From contig JAZJZF010000041.1 in assembly GCA_040389965.1 (NCBI GenBank), positions 124,001 through 188,000 of the forward strand: a stretch of 64,000 nucleotides of DNA, written 5' to 3'. Positions 7,541 through 17,007 of the stretch are shown piece by piece. Every line of letters starts with the position of its first letter. The stretch's first letter is position 1. The translations under genes were made by a program, and so were the position numbers. Source of the DNA: UBA4416 sp040389965 (lineage in GTDB: Bacteria; Bacteroidota; Bacteroidia; B-17B0; Aurantibacillaceae). The notes under the pieces were generated by a model that worked only from the letters and a program-made list of their open reading frames with translations, made no database searches and was not told the origin of the DNA.

Positions 7541-8593
7541 TTAGAACTTAGGACAGCTTACTAAAACGCGTTTATTCTTCTTGCGTTTTTTTGCTATTTC
7601 GTAAATAACCGAAAGTTCATGAGCACCTAAAGAATTAGCCACACCAAGTCTTGAAACGGTCAAATCGAAACTGTAACCAAAGCGCACGGTTCTTGGCGCA
7701 AGATCAAGCCCTATAAGTAAGGCTATACTTTCCTGGCTTCCGTAGGTTGGCCCGTATTTTTTAAACGGTAATCCTCTGTACCAAAACCCTACATTGATAG
7801 GTAAATGAAAATAATAAATCCCGATATCCAACTGATCATATTTTGCTTCGTGCCTTAAATTAAAGGCCGGCGATACGTATCTTCTTAAATCGAGTCTGGT
7901 TTTTTGTTCAATGATAAAACGGTATCCGCCATGCAAACTGACAGACAAAGGTAAAGGTACCTTGTCGCCAACCATACTACTATTGGGTTGTGTTAAATGC
8001 TTTGCCGAAAGACCCAACCAGTATTCTGTTGAATTTAATAATGCACCTGCGGCAAAATCCATATAATTTAAAGGCTCATAATTGGTAGCTTCCACTGATG
8101 TTGCTGATCCTGTCGTGATCTGATCATTAAAACGCAGTTTACTAAAATCGATACGTTTCATGTTAAAGTTTAGGTTTGCACCCATTCTTATCTCGGCAAA
8201 TTTATTTATTTTAAAATGATAGGCGTAGCTTGCCCCAATTTGTGTGTGTGTTAAGCCTGCTGTTCCTGAGCGATCCTGCATGACCGTAAAACCAATACCG
8301 CTGTTTAAATCCGACATGTTATAATCATAACTTGCCATAGCTGTTTGGTAAGCCGTTTTTACTCCCGGCCATTGGTTACGGTAGTTGGCCACAAAGCGAT
8401 GCTCGTAAGTAACACCCGTAAAAGCAGGATTTAAATACATAGGCGAAGCATAAAACTGCGTAAATTGAGGATCCTGAGCCTTAACCGTACGGGCATTAAA
8501 AAGGAGAATACTAAATATTAAAAAGGTAATAAAATCTTTAGCAGATTGTTTTTGCTGATCCAAAAAAGTAACATATCTTTTATTAATCAACAC
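7541..8593 (-). CDS. PorP/SprF family type IX secretion outer-membrane protein
   Basis: 350 residues. After a signal peptide ending VKAQ, the mature N-terminus DPQFTQFYASPMYLNPAFTG is the hallmark of PorP/SprF, followed by VANYRNQWPGV and a beta-barrel with alternating strands. These proteins sit in the outer membrane and hold or export partner cargo with type B sorting domains. The start is GTG at 8593, two bases after the upstream stop; no ATG precedes the mature protein. Third gene of the PKD adhesin-PD40-PorP cassette, so its likely partner is the 1257-residue adhesin. Confidence 0.93.
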   Translation of the reverse strand: MLINKRYVTFLDQQKQSAKDFITFLIFSILLFNARTVKAQDPQFTQFYASPMYLNPAFTGVTYEHRFVANYRNQWPGVKTAYQTAMASYDYNMSDLNSGIGFTVMQDRSGTAGLTHTQIGASYAYHFKINKFAEIRMGANLNFNMKRIDFSKLRFNDQITTGSATSVEATNYEPLNYMDFAAGALLNSTEYWLGLSAKHLTQPNSSMVGDKVPLPLSVSLHGGYRFIIEQKTRLDLRRYVSPAFNLRHEAKYDQLDIGIYYFHLPINVGFWYRGLPFKKYGPTYGSQESIALLIGLDLAPRTVRFGYSFDLTVSRLGVANSLGAHELSVIYEIAKKRKKNKRVLVSCPKF

Positions 8594-8595
8594 GC

Positions 8596-10158
8596 TTATT
8601 TCTTTTTTGTAAGGTTTAAAATCAATTCATTGTCTCCCTGTTCGTTTACCAATGGCTCAAGATCAACGATCATGGTTTGGCAACCTTCTTCTTCAACAAT
8701 AGCTTTATACGATTTAACAGGATTCATGACCAATAAAAATTTTCCGGTTTTTGAACTGGCATTAAAAATACCGCTTATCTGTTTGCTCTCAATATCTATC
8801 AGTGTAATTTTAGCTTTGCTGATCTCGTTTCCTATCATCACTTTCCCGTGTTTCACTTTAAGGTCATTGTCTCCAAACCGCGTATCTATCATATAAATAT
8901 CAGAACCGCCAAGTCCGCCATCTTTGGCTGAAGAATAATAACCGCGTGTACCATTGGTATTTAATACGAAAAATATATCATTCAAAACCGTATTAATAGG
9001 ATATCCTAAATTATCCGGTGCCGAAAATTCGTTGGTTTCGGGATTTAAAATTGTTTTATAGATATCATATGCTCCCATTGTGTTGTGGCCTTTGGAACTA
9101 AAGTAAAGTGTAGTACCATCGGGATGTAAAAAAGGAGCATCTTCATCCTTGGCTGTATTAATGGTTTGGCCTAAATTCTGTGGAAAAGACCAACGGCCGT
9201 TAGGCAATTTTTTGATACGGTAAAGATCTTTTCCGCCAAAACCTCCCGGCTTATTACTGCTAAAATAAATAACGCTGGTATCAGTACTAAAGCAGGCACT
9301 CGTTTCAATATACGGCGTGTTAATTTCTGCACCAAGCTTTTGCGGCTCTGACCATCCAATATAATCTGTATGACATATATACAAATCTCCGCTAATCATA
9401 TCCGGTGCTGTACGGTAAATAATCATTTGGTTACCATCAAAACTCAGCGCTACGCAAGCATCGTGAGTACTGGTATTAATAGGTGCGCCAACATTTTTTG
9501 GTTCTCCCCACGATCCGTCTTCTGCTTTTTGCGATACGTAAACATCTTCGTAATATTTTCCGTCGCCATCTTTTAAACCACCAATACCACCGTTTCGACG
9601 CGATGTAAAATATAAAATACTTTCGTCGGGAGTAATTAAAGGAACATACTCGTCATATTCCGAATTTATTTTGTTACCTAAATTCTTTATAACCGAACGG
9701 TGCGGTTGCGATGTAAATTCTTTAGCGTTTTTAACGCAGGATAAATAATATTCTACTTCTTCATTAGGAATGCTTTTTAATTTAATCGGCATCTCCATGT
9801 ATTTTGTTAAATGATTTGCGGCTTCGTCAAAATTTGAAGATTGATGGTATAAGATACCTAAGTAAAATTCAAGTTCGGGAATGGTATTGCTTTTTACTTT
9901 CAATAAATTCCATAAGCCTGAATCGGGCGATTGGTTTAGCTTTATACGGCTTATACCGGAATTCATGTTTGCCGTTTCCTGATCGGGATCAATGGCTATG
10001 ACTTTCCTATACATTTTCAAGGCATTTGCATAGTCTTCCGATGCAAAATACAGGTTAGCACTTTTCAGATCCCTAGCATACAATTTACTGTTAACTTTTG
10101 TTTGGCTAACAAGTTGTATAGAGAAAAATAAAATAAAAATATATATAAGTTTATTCAA
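8596..10158 (-). CDS. TPR-PD40 protein with carboxypeptidase-regulatory-like end (PorE-like, no anchor)
   Basis: 520 residues, signal peptide ending QLVSQ. TPR repeats at about 25-130 (SANLYFASEDYANALKMYRKVI), a PD40/WD40-like propeller at about 155-430 (repeated LYFTSRRNGGIGG, IYFSSNKPGGFGGKDLY, LYFSSKGHNTMGAYDIY), and a beta domain at about 435-515. This is the order of PorE-type proteins, but the final OmpA-like peptidoglycan-binding domain is missing. It lies 13 bases after the PKD adhesin gene and 2 bases before porP/sprF, so it is probably part of the same surface complex. Confidence 0.88.
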   Translation of the reverse strand: MNKLIYIFILFFSIQLVSQTKVNSKLYARDLKSANLYFASEDYANALKMYRKVIAIDPDQETANMNSGISRIKLNQSPDSGLWNLLKVKSNTIPELEFYLGILYHQSSNFDEAANHLTKYMEMPIKLKSIPNEEVEYYLSCVKNAKEFTSQPHRSVIKNLGNKINSEYDEYVPLITPDESILYFTSRRNGGIGGLKDGDGKYYEDVYVSQKAEDGSWGEPKNVGAPINTSTHDACVALSFDGNQMIIYRTAPDMISGDLYICHTDYIGWSEPQKLGAEINTPYIETSACFSTDTSVIYFSSNKPGGFGGKDLYRIKKLPNGRWSFPQNLGQTINTAKDEDAPFLHPDGTTLYFSSKGHNTMGAYDIYKTILNPETNEFSAPDNLGYPINTVLNDIFFVLNTNGTRGYYSSAKDGGLGGSDIYMIDTRFGDNDLKVKHGKVMIGNEISKAKITLIDIESKQISGIFNASSKTGKFLLVMNPVKSYKAIVEEEGCQTMIVDLEPLVNEQGDNELILNLTKKK

Positions 10159-10170
10159 ATGCTTTATCCG

Positions 10171-13100
10171 TTATCTTAATAAAAGTACATCGCCTGCTTT
10201 GTTTATTTTTTTGTCATCAATGGTGGTGGCAACAATTTTCCAAATATACACATCCTGTGTGCATATTTTACCTTTATAATAGCCATCCCAGCCAATATTT
10301 ATATCTTTCGATACAAATAAAAGCTCACCCCAACGTGAAAAAATATTCAGCTCATATTTATCTACACCGCTTATTACCGGATGAAACACATCATTGTTAA
10401 TGTCCTTAGGATTATATGATCCGCCATTAGAACCATTTTGATTCGGAGAGAAAGCATTCGGAATATCAACACCGCTTTCGAGCAGGGCAACAATTTTTGA
10501 AGGCAGATCAAAGGTGTCTTTACAACCTTTACTGTTAGTAGCTATCAGGGTAATTTGGTAAGCTCCCGGTTGCTGATAATTATGTGATGGGTTGACGTCG
10601 GTAGAAGTGCCGTTGTCACCGAAAGTCCAGGCGAAACTGACAGCACCAGATGATAAGTTACTGCACAACACAGGTTCATTAGGTACAAATACAGTATTAG
10701 GATTTGCCTGGAACAATGCAATTGGTCTTGGAAATACTTTTATAACCTTGTAAGAAGTATCTCTGCAACCATAACTGTTAGTTGCAATTAATTGAACTGT
10801 AAATATTTTATCGAATGAGCCATTGTTTGTATACACATTTGTAGGACTTAAATTTGTTGAAAAAGTTCCGTCGCCAAAACTCCACTGACAAGTAGCAGCA
10901 CCGCTAATAGCAGGGAAATTCACAGATAATGCCGTACATCCCGAATCGGGAGTGGCTACAATTGTGAATTCAGGTTTTGGATGCACCACAATAGGTACAA
11001 TTAAAGTATCTCTGCAGCTGTTACCGGATATGGCTATAAGCCGAACCGTTTGTGTAATATTTCCAGTCGTGTTATTTATGAATTGATACTGTTCGTTGAC
11101 ATTAAAGGTTGTTGCGCCGCCTGCATTCCATTCATAAGAACCGGCTCCGATGGATGCATTTGTAAACGTAAGTAGCTTAGGCGAACAGCTTGGCGTATCT
11201 ACATTAAAAGCAGCTTTTGGTTTTGGGAATATAACTAATGAATTGGTAACCGAATCGCGGCAGTTGTTGGACGTTACAGCCACCAATTTTACAGTGATAG
11301 GCTGAGTAATCGTATTACTTGTATTGGTATAGGTGTGTGTTGGGTTAAGAATAACATCCGTCGTTCCATCACCGAAACGCCATATATAGGTACTGGCAAA
11401 AGTACTGGTATTGGTAAATGTTACAGGCAGTGGAGAACAGCCGGAGTTAGGAGACAAGGCAAAGTTAGAAACGGGCTTGCCATATACTACCGGATAACCA
11501 TAGGTGGTATCTACACAACTAAATGCATTGGATGCAATGAGTTGTACCGTAAAAGTTTGGTTGGCTGTAGTTGTATTGGTAAAGGTATGCGTTGGATTTG
11601 CTCCAAAATTTAAAGGACTACCGTCACCAAAATTCCATTGGTAATTAACCGCCCCAAGTACAGGAGGGAAATTGACATTTAATGGAGAGCAGCCGGCATT
11701 TGGTACCATCGTAAAATTAAAGATAGGACGTGGGTAAACCGTTACTCCTAAAGTTGTACTATCCTTACAGCCATTACTACTTGTAGCAACTAACTGTGCG
11801 GTGTAGGTTTGTATAAGTAAAGTGGTATTGACATAAGTATGCGTTAAAACCGAAGAAGGAGTTCCGCTGGAAGTATTATCCCCAAAATCCCACAAATAAC
11901 TACTGGCCCCCACAGAGGTATTTGAAAATGTAGCAACAATGGGTGAGCACCCGGCCAAAGCATTTAATGTAAAGGAGGCCGTTGGCTTCGGAAACACGGT
12001 GACACTGGCCGTTTTGGTATCTGCACAACCCAGGCCTGTTTGCGCCAACAAACTAATAGTGTACGATTTATTAACGGTTAATGTATTTGTAAATGGCTGA
12101 CTGACATTAGTAGCGGTTGACGTACTGCCGTTACCAAAATTCCAGGTGTAGGAGGTGGCGCTTAACGAGGTATTCGTAAAATTAACCGTTAGGGTAGGGC
12201 ATCCCGAAATAGGAGTTAGCGTGAAGTTTGCAGTAGGCTTAACATTTATAGTGATAGGAAGCTCTATCGTATCTTTACAATTAGCAGTAGTAACAATAAG
12301 TTCTACAGTATATGTATTTTGAATGGTGTAAGTATGATTGGGATTTTGTACCGTTGTGGTTGCCGTAGAAGAAGCATCTCCAAAGTTCCAATGCCAGGAG
12401 GTTAAGGGATCACCGGCGCCATGAACAGAGGTATCGGAAAATGTTGCAACAGATCCCACACAGGCCGATGTTGTAACAAATGAAGCAGTTGGAGTTTGAT
12501 AAACTGTAATAGGTGCCGTATAGCTACTTACACAGCTATTGGTAGATGTTACGGTTAAGGATGCTACATAATTACCGGAAACAGTATAGTTTTGAGCTGC
12601 CGGAATAGGTGCTGTAGAAGATATTCCGTTTCCGAAATTCCAGTTCCACGCAACAACGCCACCGGTAGAATTATCTGTTAATACAGCTCCCATAATACTG
12701 TTACAGCCTTTATTAGGCGTGACCGAAAAATTGGCGATAGGTGCCGCCAGAATATTGACGACTGTCTTTGCCGTATCTGTACATGAGGTTCCTGCTCCCG
12801 TAATGAGCGCAACTACCGAAACAGTATAAGAGCCGGCCGCGGGATAAGTAAAGGTTTGTGGTCCAAAAGGCTTGGTTACAAAACCACCGCCTGTACCAAA
12901 ATTCCATTTATAGGAATAGCCTGTAGCGCTGGTGTTGGTAAAGGTAACTGCCGCGCCTGCACAAACAGGTAGAACAGGTCCAATGATTCCTGCTGTTGGA
13001 GGGTTAACAATACTTACAGTTACATTCGTGACATCAATCCCGCATAAATTACTATCCGCTAATTGCACCGTATAATTTCCAACGGCAGGGTAGGTAATCG

Positions 13101-13944
13101 TAATAGGAGAAGTTGGTGGCCAAGGCCTCCAGTTAATAATGGAATCATGACCTAAACCCCAGTGATCTCCTAAATTCCATCTTTCCTGACGTTGAAATGT
13201 ATTTCCTTGCGGAACACAATTTCTATTGGTAGTATTATTAAATATAAATGTATTATCAGGAAAGCATTTGATAAAAGCAGAAGGCGTGATGGCTGCGTTA
13301 TCTATATCGTAAACCTGAATAGGATTGAAGTTTGCAATGGTAGGAATGTTTGTACAAAAATTGTTGGCAGACAATGTTACTGCTGTCTGACAGTTAACCG
13401 TTCCCGGGTTATAGGTATGTGATACGGTTTGTCCGGCATTGGAAGAGTTAAAAACCACAGGAGGTGTACCATCGCCAAAGTTCCAGGTAAAAGTAGTAGT
13501 AGCAGAAACATCGGTACTTGAATTTGTAAACAACAAAGCTTTAGGTGCACATATCGTTGTAACACCACCAATAGGAATCTGTATTGAAGCATTTACCGGT
13601 TTTTCCATTACCACTATTCCTGTTAAGGTGCAGGATAAACTAGGAATGATAAGGCTTAAGGTATAAGTGGTAAAGCTTCCTGAGGTATAGGTATGATTTA
13701 CAAATGTATTGGCAGCATAAGAACCCGCCGTCGTATTAGGGGAACCGTCGCCCCAAATAATAGTATATGCTCCCCATCCTGCATTGGATGAAATGTTCAT
13801 GTTATAACTGCCCGAACCGGTACAGTCAATAAAATAAGGGTTAGAAGATAAATTACCCAGATAGTTATAGATCTGCGGACATTGCGCACTAACCAGTTTT
13901 GATAACAAAACAAATAGAACAAGGTATCGTAGTTTTTTTATCAT
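10171..13944 (-). CDS. Giant PKD-repeat surface protein with T9SS type B sorting domain
   Basis: 1257 residues. Signal peptide to about residue 20 (SKLVSAQ). About 13 PKD-like modules of 80-90 residues follow, recognised by recurring WNFGDG/WDFGDN/WRFGDG motifs; at least one (WNAGGATTF) has lost the motif. The last 95 residues (IPNAFSPNQNG, NIFSRWGELLF, GWDGYYKGK, YIWKI) are the gliding-motility-associated type B C-terminal domain, which is recognised by the T9SS and a PorP/SprF partner. Role: adhesin or cell-surface filament, SprB-like in logic. First gene of a three-gene operon; only 21 bases separate it from rnpB upstream. Confidence 0.93.
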   Translation of the reverse strand: MIKKLRYLVLFVLLSKLVSAQCPQIYNYLGNLSSNPYFIDCTGSGSYNMNISSNAGWGAYTIIWGDGSPNTTAGSYAANTFVNHTYTSGSFTTYTLSLIIPSLSCTLTGIVVMEKPVNASIQIPIGGVTTICAPKALLFTNSSTDVSATTTFTWNFGDGTPPVVFNSSNAGQTVSHTYNPGTVNCQTAVTLSANNFCTNIPTIANFNPIQVYDIDNAAITPSAFIKCFPDNTFIFNNTTNRNCVPQGNTFQRQERWNLGDHWGLGHDSIINWRPWPPTSPITITYPAVGNYTVQLADSNLCGIDVTNVTVSIVNPPTAGIIGPVLPVCAGAAVTFTNTSATGYSYKWNFGTGGGFVTKPFGPQTFTYPAAGSYTVSVVALITGAGTSCTDTAKTVVNILAAPIANFSVTPNKGCNSIMGAVLTDNSTGGVVAWNWNFGNGISSTAPIPAAQNYTVSGNYVASLTVTSTNSCVSSYTAPITVYQTPTASFVTTSACVGSVATFSDTSVHGAGDPLTSWHWNFGDASSTATTTVQNPNHTYTIQNTYTVELIVTTANCKDTIELPITINVKPTANFTLTPISGCPTLTVNFTNTSLSATSYTWNFGNGSTSTATNVSQPFTNTLTVNKSYTISLLAQTGLGCADTKTASVTVFPKPTASFTLNALAGCSPIVATFSNTSVGASSYLWDFGDNTSSGTPSSVLTHTYVNTTLLIQTYTAQLVATSSNGCKDSTTLGVTVYPRPIFNFTMVPNAGCSPLNVNFPPVLGAVNYQWNFGDGSPLNFGANPTHTFTNTTTANQTFTVQLIASNAFSCVDTTYGYPVVYGKPVSNFALSPNSGCSPLPVTFTNTSTFASTYIWRFGDGTTDVILNPTHTYTNTSNTITQPITVKLVAVTSNNCRDSVTNSLVIFPKPKAAFNVDTPSCSPKLLTFTNASIGAGSYEWNAGGATTFNVNEQYQFINNTTGNITQTVRLIAISGNSCRDTLIVPIVVHPKPEFTIVATPDSGCTALSVNFPAISGAATCQWSFGDGTFSTNLSPTNVYTNNGSFDKIFTVQLIATNSYGCRDTSYKVIKVFPRPIALFQANPNTVFVPNEPVLCSNLSSGAVSFAWTFGDNGTSTDVNPSHNYQQPGAYQITLIATNSKGCKDTFDLPSKIVALLESGVDIPNAFSPNQNGSNGGSYNPKDINNDVFHPVISGVDKYELNIFSRWGELLFVSKDINIGWDGYYKGKICTQDVYIWKIVATTIDDKKINKAGDVLLLR

Positions 13945-13965
13945 GTATCAGTCATTTTTAAAATA

Positions 13966-14332
13966 AAAACAGGTTCTATAAGCCGGGTTCTGTTTTCTGC
14001 AAGCAGAACTTTCATCATTTATCTATGCAGCCTACCCTCTCTAATATAACTTTCGTTATTGTGGCGAGCAGCCACAAAATTAGAGTTTACATGGCCTTAC
14101 AACATTTGAGGTTTATCCTTCTGCAACGTTACCGCTACAGAATGTGAGCTCTTACCTCACATTTTCACTATTACCATTCCGATAAATCGGAATTAGGCTA
14201 CCTCGTTTTCTGTGACACTATCTGTTATGACCTCATTTCTAAGAACATACCCACCCTTTCAAGTGGCAAATTGCTCTGTGTTGCCCGGACTTTCCTCCCT
14301 TAAAATAAAGAGCGATGAAACAAACCTGTTTT
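13966..14332 (-). ncRNA. rnpB: RNase P RNA (bacterial class A)
   Basis: On the minus strand the 5' part contains GAGGAAAGTCCGGGCAACAC (near 14300-14279) and the 3' part AGAACCCGGCTTATAGAA (near 13994-13975), the two universal conserved ends of RNase P RNA. The terminal helix P1 is visible: AAAACAGGTT (13966-13975) pairs with AACCTGTTTT (14323-14332). Length about 367 nt is normal. It processes tRNA 5' ends. Confidence 0.95.
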
Positions 14333-14415
14333 GTGTTAAAATTACAAAAAAATGGTGTACTCCCATGTAATTGTTAATTTTTTTTCTCAAAAATATAATC
14401 CTAAAAATAGGATTC

Positions 14416-14907
14416 TTATGTTGCTTTATAGTTACTTATAGTTTCCTTGTACGTTATTAAACGACATTCAGTTACCGAAAAAAGAACGAATAATAAAATT
14501 CCCTGTAAAATTAAGCCAAACCCAATGCCTTTCCAGAATGTTTGTACTGATTTATAAAAAATAATGAATAGTACAATCCCTACTGCAAAACATACGATGG
14601 AAATAGATTCATAGATTTTTATAGTAATCATTTTTTGCTCAACGTGCTGATTTTCATGATCCTCAATGCTACCGGCGGCATTTATTTGGTAATGCGCTTC
14701 CTGGCAGGTTGCTAAAGTATAACCACCCTGGGTTATTTGCCATGAGCCCGCGAGTAATAAAATAATGGCCAGGCCTTTAAAAAAGGAATATTTAATGATC
14801 TTTAAAAAAAAGATGGAGAGCAAAATGGCAATGAATCCTAAACAAATGAAAATAAAACTTTCCACTTTCTGGGCCGCAACAAAATTGGTAAGGGCTAAAT
14901 TTTCCAA
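14416..14907 (-). CDS. Small four-helix membrane protein, function unknown
   Basis: 163 residues with four hydrophobic segments (about 16-35, 42-60, 100-120, 128-147). A short polar loop with a His-rich stretch (HYQINAAGSIEDHENQHVEQ) lies between helices 2 and 3. I do not recognise the family. Its start overlaps the end of the histidine kinase gene by 13 bases, so the two are translationally coupled and it may work with the kinase in the membrane. Confidence 0.7.
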   Translation of the reverse strand: MENLALTNFVAAQKVESFIFICLGFIAILLSIFFLKIIKYSFFKGLAIILLLAGSWQITQGGYTLATCQEAHYQINAAGSIEDHENQHVEQKMITIKIYESISIVCFAVGIVLFIIFYKSVQTFWKGIGFGLILQGILLFVLFSVTECRLITYKETISNYKAT

Positions 14908-16865
14908 GTGTTATTTAAATTAATAGGAACATCAATAATAACAGTTGTACCTCTGCCTAAAGCTGAATCAAAATGAACAGAACCATTCAGTAACTCAATT
15001 CTGGTATTTATGCCTTTCAAACCTAATCCTTCAAAGTTATCTATGTTTGAAGAATCGAATCCAATTCCGTTATCTTCGATCATAACATTCAATTCGGTTT
15101 CATGCCTTACGAGTTGCATACTAATGTGCGAGGCCTGGGCATGTTTTATAATGTTATTTACAATTTCCTGTATCACTCTATATAAAACGGTTTCTACCTG
15201 ATTATCCAATCGGGTATCCAGTCCTACAATTTCCAGATCTACTTTTAAAGTAGGAGCGTTACCAAGCTTTGTAATAAATTCCCTCACAGCACTTGCCAGC
15301 CCCAGTTTAATAAGTGTATTGGGCATCATGTTATGCGATACTGTTCTCACTTCTTTTACAGAATCATCCAGTAAAGTAAGAGCATTGTGCATGGCGGTTT
15401 CCTGATCCGTATTTTTTTCGGGAAATTTAGAATCCAGATTACTTAAGTTTAATTTAGCGGCACTCAGTAATTGTCCAACGCCATCATGCAGATCCTGTGC
15501 AATCCGTCGTCTTTCTTTTTCTTCTGCTTCGAGAATAGCTTTGGTTCTTATGTCTTTTTGAGTTGCAATTTCTGCATTAAGTTTAGCGCGGTTTTCTACC
15601 TGTTTTTTACGATAAAACAATAAGGCCATAATACCGAGTAATATAAAGAGAGTAATAACAGAAACAATGATACTGTTTTTAATAAAAGCCTGTTTTTCTT
15701 TTGTTTCAAGTTCTGCTTTATTTTTTGCAAGTTCCAGATCTTTCTTTTCTACATCATACCTGATTTGCATATCGGCAATTTGTCTGGTAAACGTATTGTT
15801 AAGAATACTGTCTTTTAGTTTAGTACTTTGCTTATAATAATTGAGCGACTTTTCAAAATTACCGAGCGCTTCATAGTTTGCTGCAAGGCTATTGCAGGCT
15901 TCCGCCATGACTTCTTTATTGTCGATCGCGGCAGCATCATCAAACGCTTTGGTATGATAGGCAATAGATTTGTTATACTCTTTTTGTCTGAAATACAAAT
16001 TACCAATATTTACATAACTGGTGGTAAGGCCTTTTTTATCATTAAACTCCGTACGAAGAGCCAGGGCTTTCTGATAATAATCCAGTGCGCTCACATAGTC
16101 TTTTAAATCATAATATACATTCCCAATATTATCATAGGATGAGGAGAGACCTCTTTTATTGCCTGTTTTTTCTTTGAGCTCAGCACCCTTTAAATGATTT
16201 TGTAAAGAGAGCTCATATTGTTTTAAGAAATAATAGGAGTTACCTATGTTAGTGTACGTATAGGCCATTGTTGACTCATCATTGATGGCTATCTGCAGAT
16301 CGAGTGCTTTCTGATAATATATCAGTGCTTCTTTTGGTTTTGTGAGCCCATTATTATAAACGTTACCAACCCATAAATAAGAAGCTGCAAGCTCTTTCTT
16401 GTTTCCGGTTTTTTCTCTGAACCTGCTGGCTTCTAAAAAATAAAACAAGGCTTTGCTAAAATTCGCTCTGTCGAACTGTGTGAAGCCAAAAGCCATATTA
16501 CAATAGGCAATGCCACTTAGCATGTTAATTTTTTTGTACTGTTCTAGTGCTTTTCTGATATAGGTATCGCTGCTATCAAAATTTCCTCGCTCTCCTTCAA
16601 AGGATCCCTTATTATAGAGTGTGAGAGCATAGCCTTTTGTAAAGCCCGATTTGGAAGCAACCTCTATTCCTTTATTAACATAAAGGTTTGCCAGCGAATC
16701 GTTAGAATAGCGATACTCTGCAAATAAACTTGTTAAAGCATTTACCTTGTTGCTGTCGGGCCCTGATGAATTTGATACTTTTAACAAAGAATCTATTTTT
16801 TGCTCATTTTGAGCAAAGGCTACTATTTGGAGCAATAGATAAAAATATGTGAGGAAATGTTTAAT
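14895..16865 (-). CDS. TPR-containing sensor histidine kinase (HisKA_3 / NarL class)
   Basis: About 656 residues. Some eight TPR repeats fill about residues 20-370, then a coiled coil, one membrane helix (IIVSVITLFILLGIMALLFY), a dimerisation/phosphoacceptor helix RRIAQDLHDGVGQLLSAAKLNL near residue 455, and an ATPase domain (VIQEIVNNIIKHA, DNGIGFD, GLGLKGI). The first TTG (16835) would cut the signal peptide; reading upstream gives a full one, (I)KHFLTYFYLLLQIVAFAQ, beginning at an ATT codon (16865-16863) and with a stop 9-12 bases further up, so I place the start there. Likely partner: the NarL-type regulator at 18972-19613. Confidence 0.88.
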   Translation of the reverse strand: MKHFLTYFYLLLQIVAFAQNEQKIDSLLKVSNSSGPDSNKVNALTSLFAEYRYSNDSLANLYVNKGIEVASKSGFTKGYALTLYNKGSFEGERGNFDSSDTYIRKALEQYKKINMLSGIAYCNMAFGFTQFDRANFSKALFYFLEASRFREKTGNKKELAASYLWVGNVYNNGLTKPKEALIYYQKALDLQIAINDESTMAYTYTNIGNSYYFLKQYELSLQNHLKGAELKEKTGNKRGLSSSYDNIGNVYYDLKDYVSALDYYQKALALRTEFNDKKGLTTSYVNIGNLYFRQKEYNKSIAYHTKAFDDAAAIDNKEVMAEACNSLAANYEALGNFEKSLNYYKQSTKLKDSILNNTFTRQIADMQIRYDVEKKDLELAKNKAELETKEKQAFIKNSIIVSVITLFILLGIMALLFYRKKQVENRAKLNAEIATQKDIRTKAILEAEEKERRRIAQDLHDGVGQLLSAAKLNLSNLDSKFPEKNTDQETAMHNALTLLDDSVKEVRTVSHNMMPNTLIKLGLASAVREFITKLGNAPTLKVDLEIVGLDTRLDNQVETVLYRVIQEIVNNIIKHAQASHISMQLVRHETELNVMIEDNGIGFDSSNIDNFEGLGLKGINTRIELLNGSVHFDSALGRGTTVIIDVPINLNNTWKI

Positions 16866-16980
16866 TTTTGGTAATTAATAACGTAAAATTAGTAAAACAA
16901 GCCAGTTTTTAGCAAAATTTCATAGAATTATCATTAGAAAAGGGCTATAAAAGCAGTAACAGACATATGAATCATAATCG

Positions 16981-16988
16981 TATCTTTG
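16981..16988 (+). promoter_or_regulatory. -7 promoter element of rimO
   Basis: TATCTTTG fits TAnnTTTG; predicted start near 16992, 16 bases before the ATG. No clear -33 TTG. Confidence 0.5.
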
Positions 16989-17007
16989 CAGATCACGAAA
17001 AAGATCA

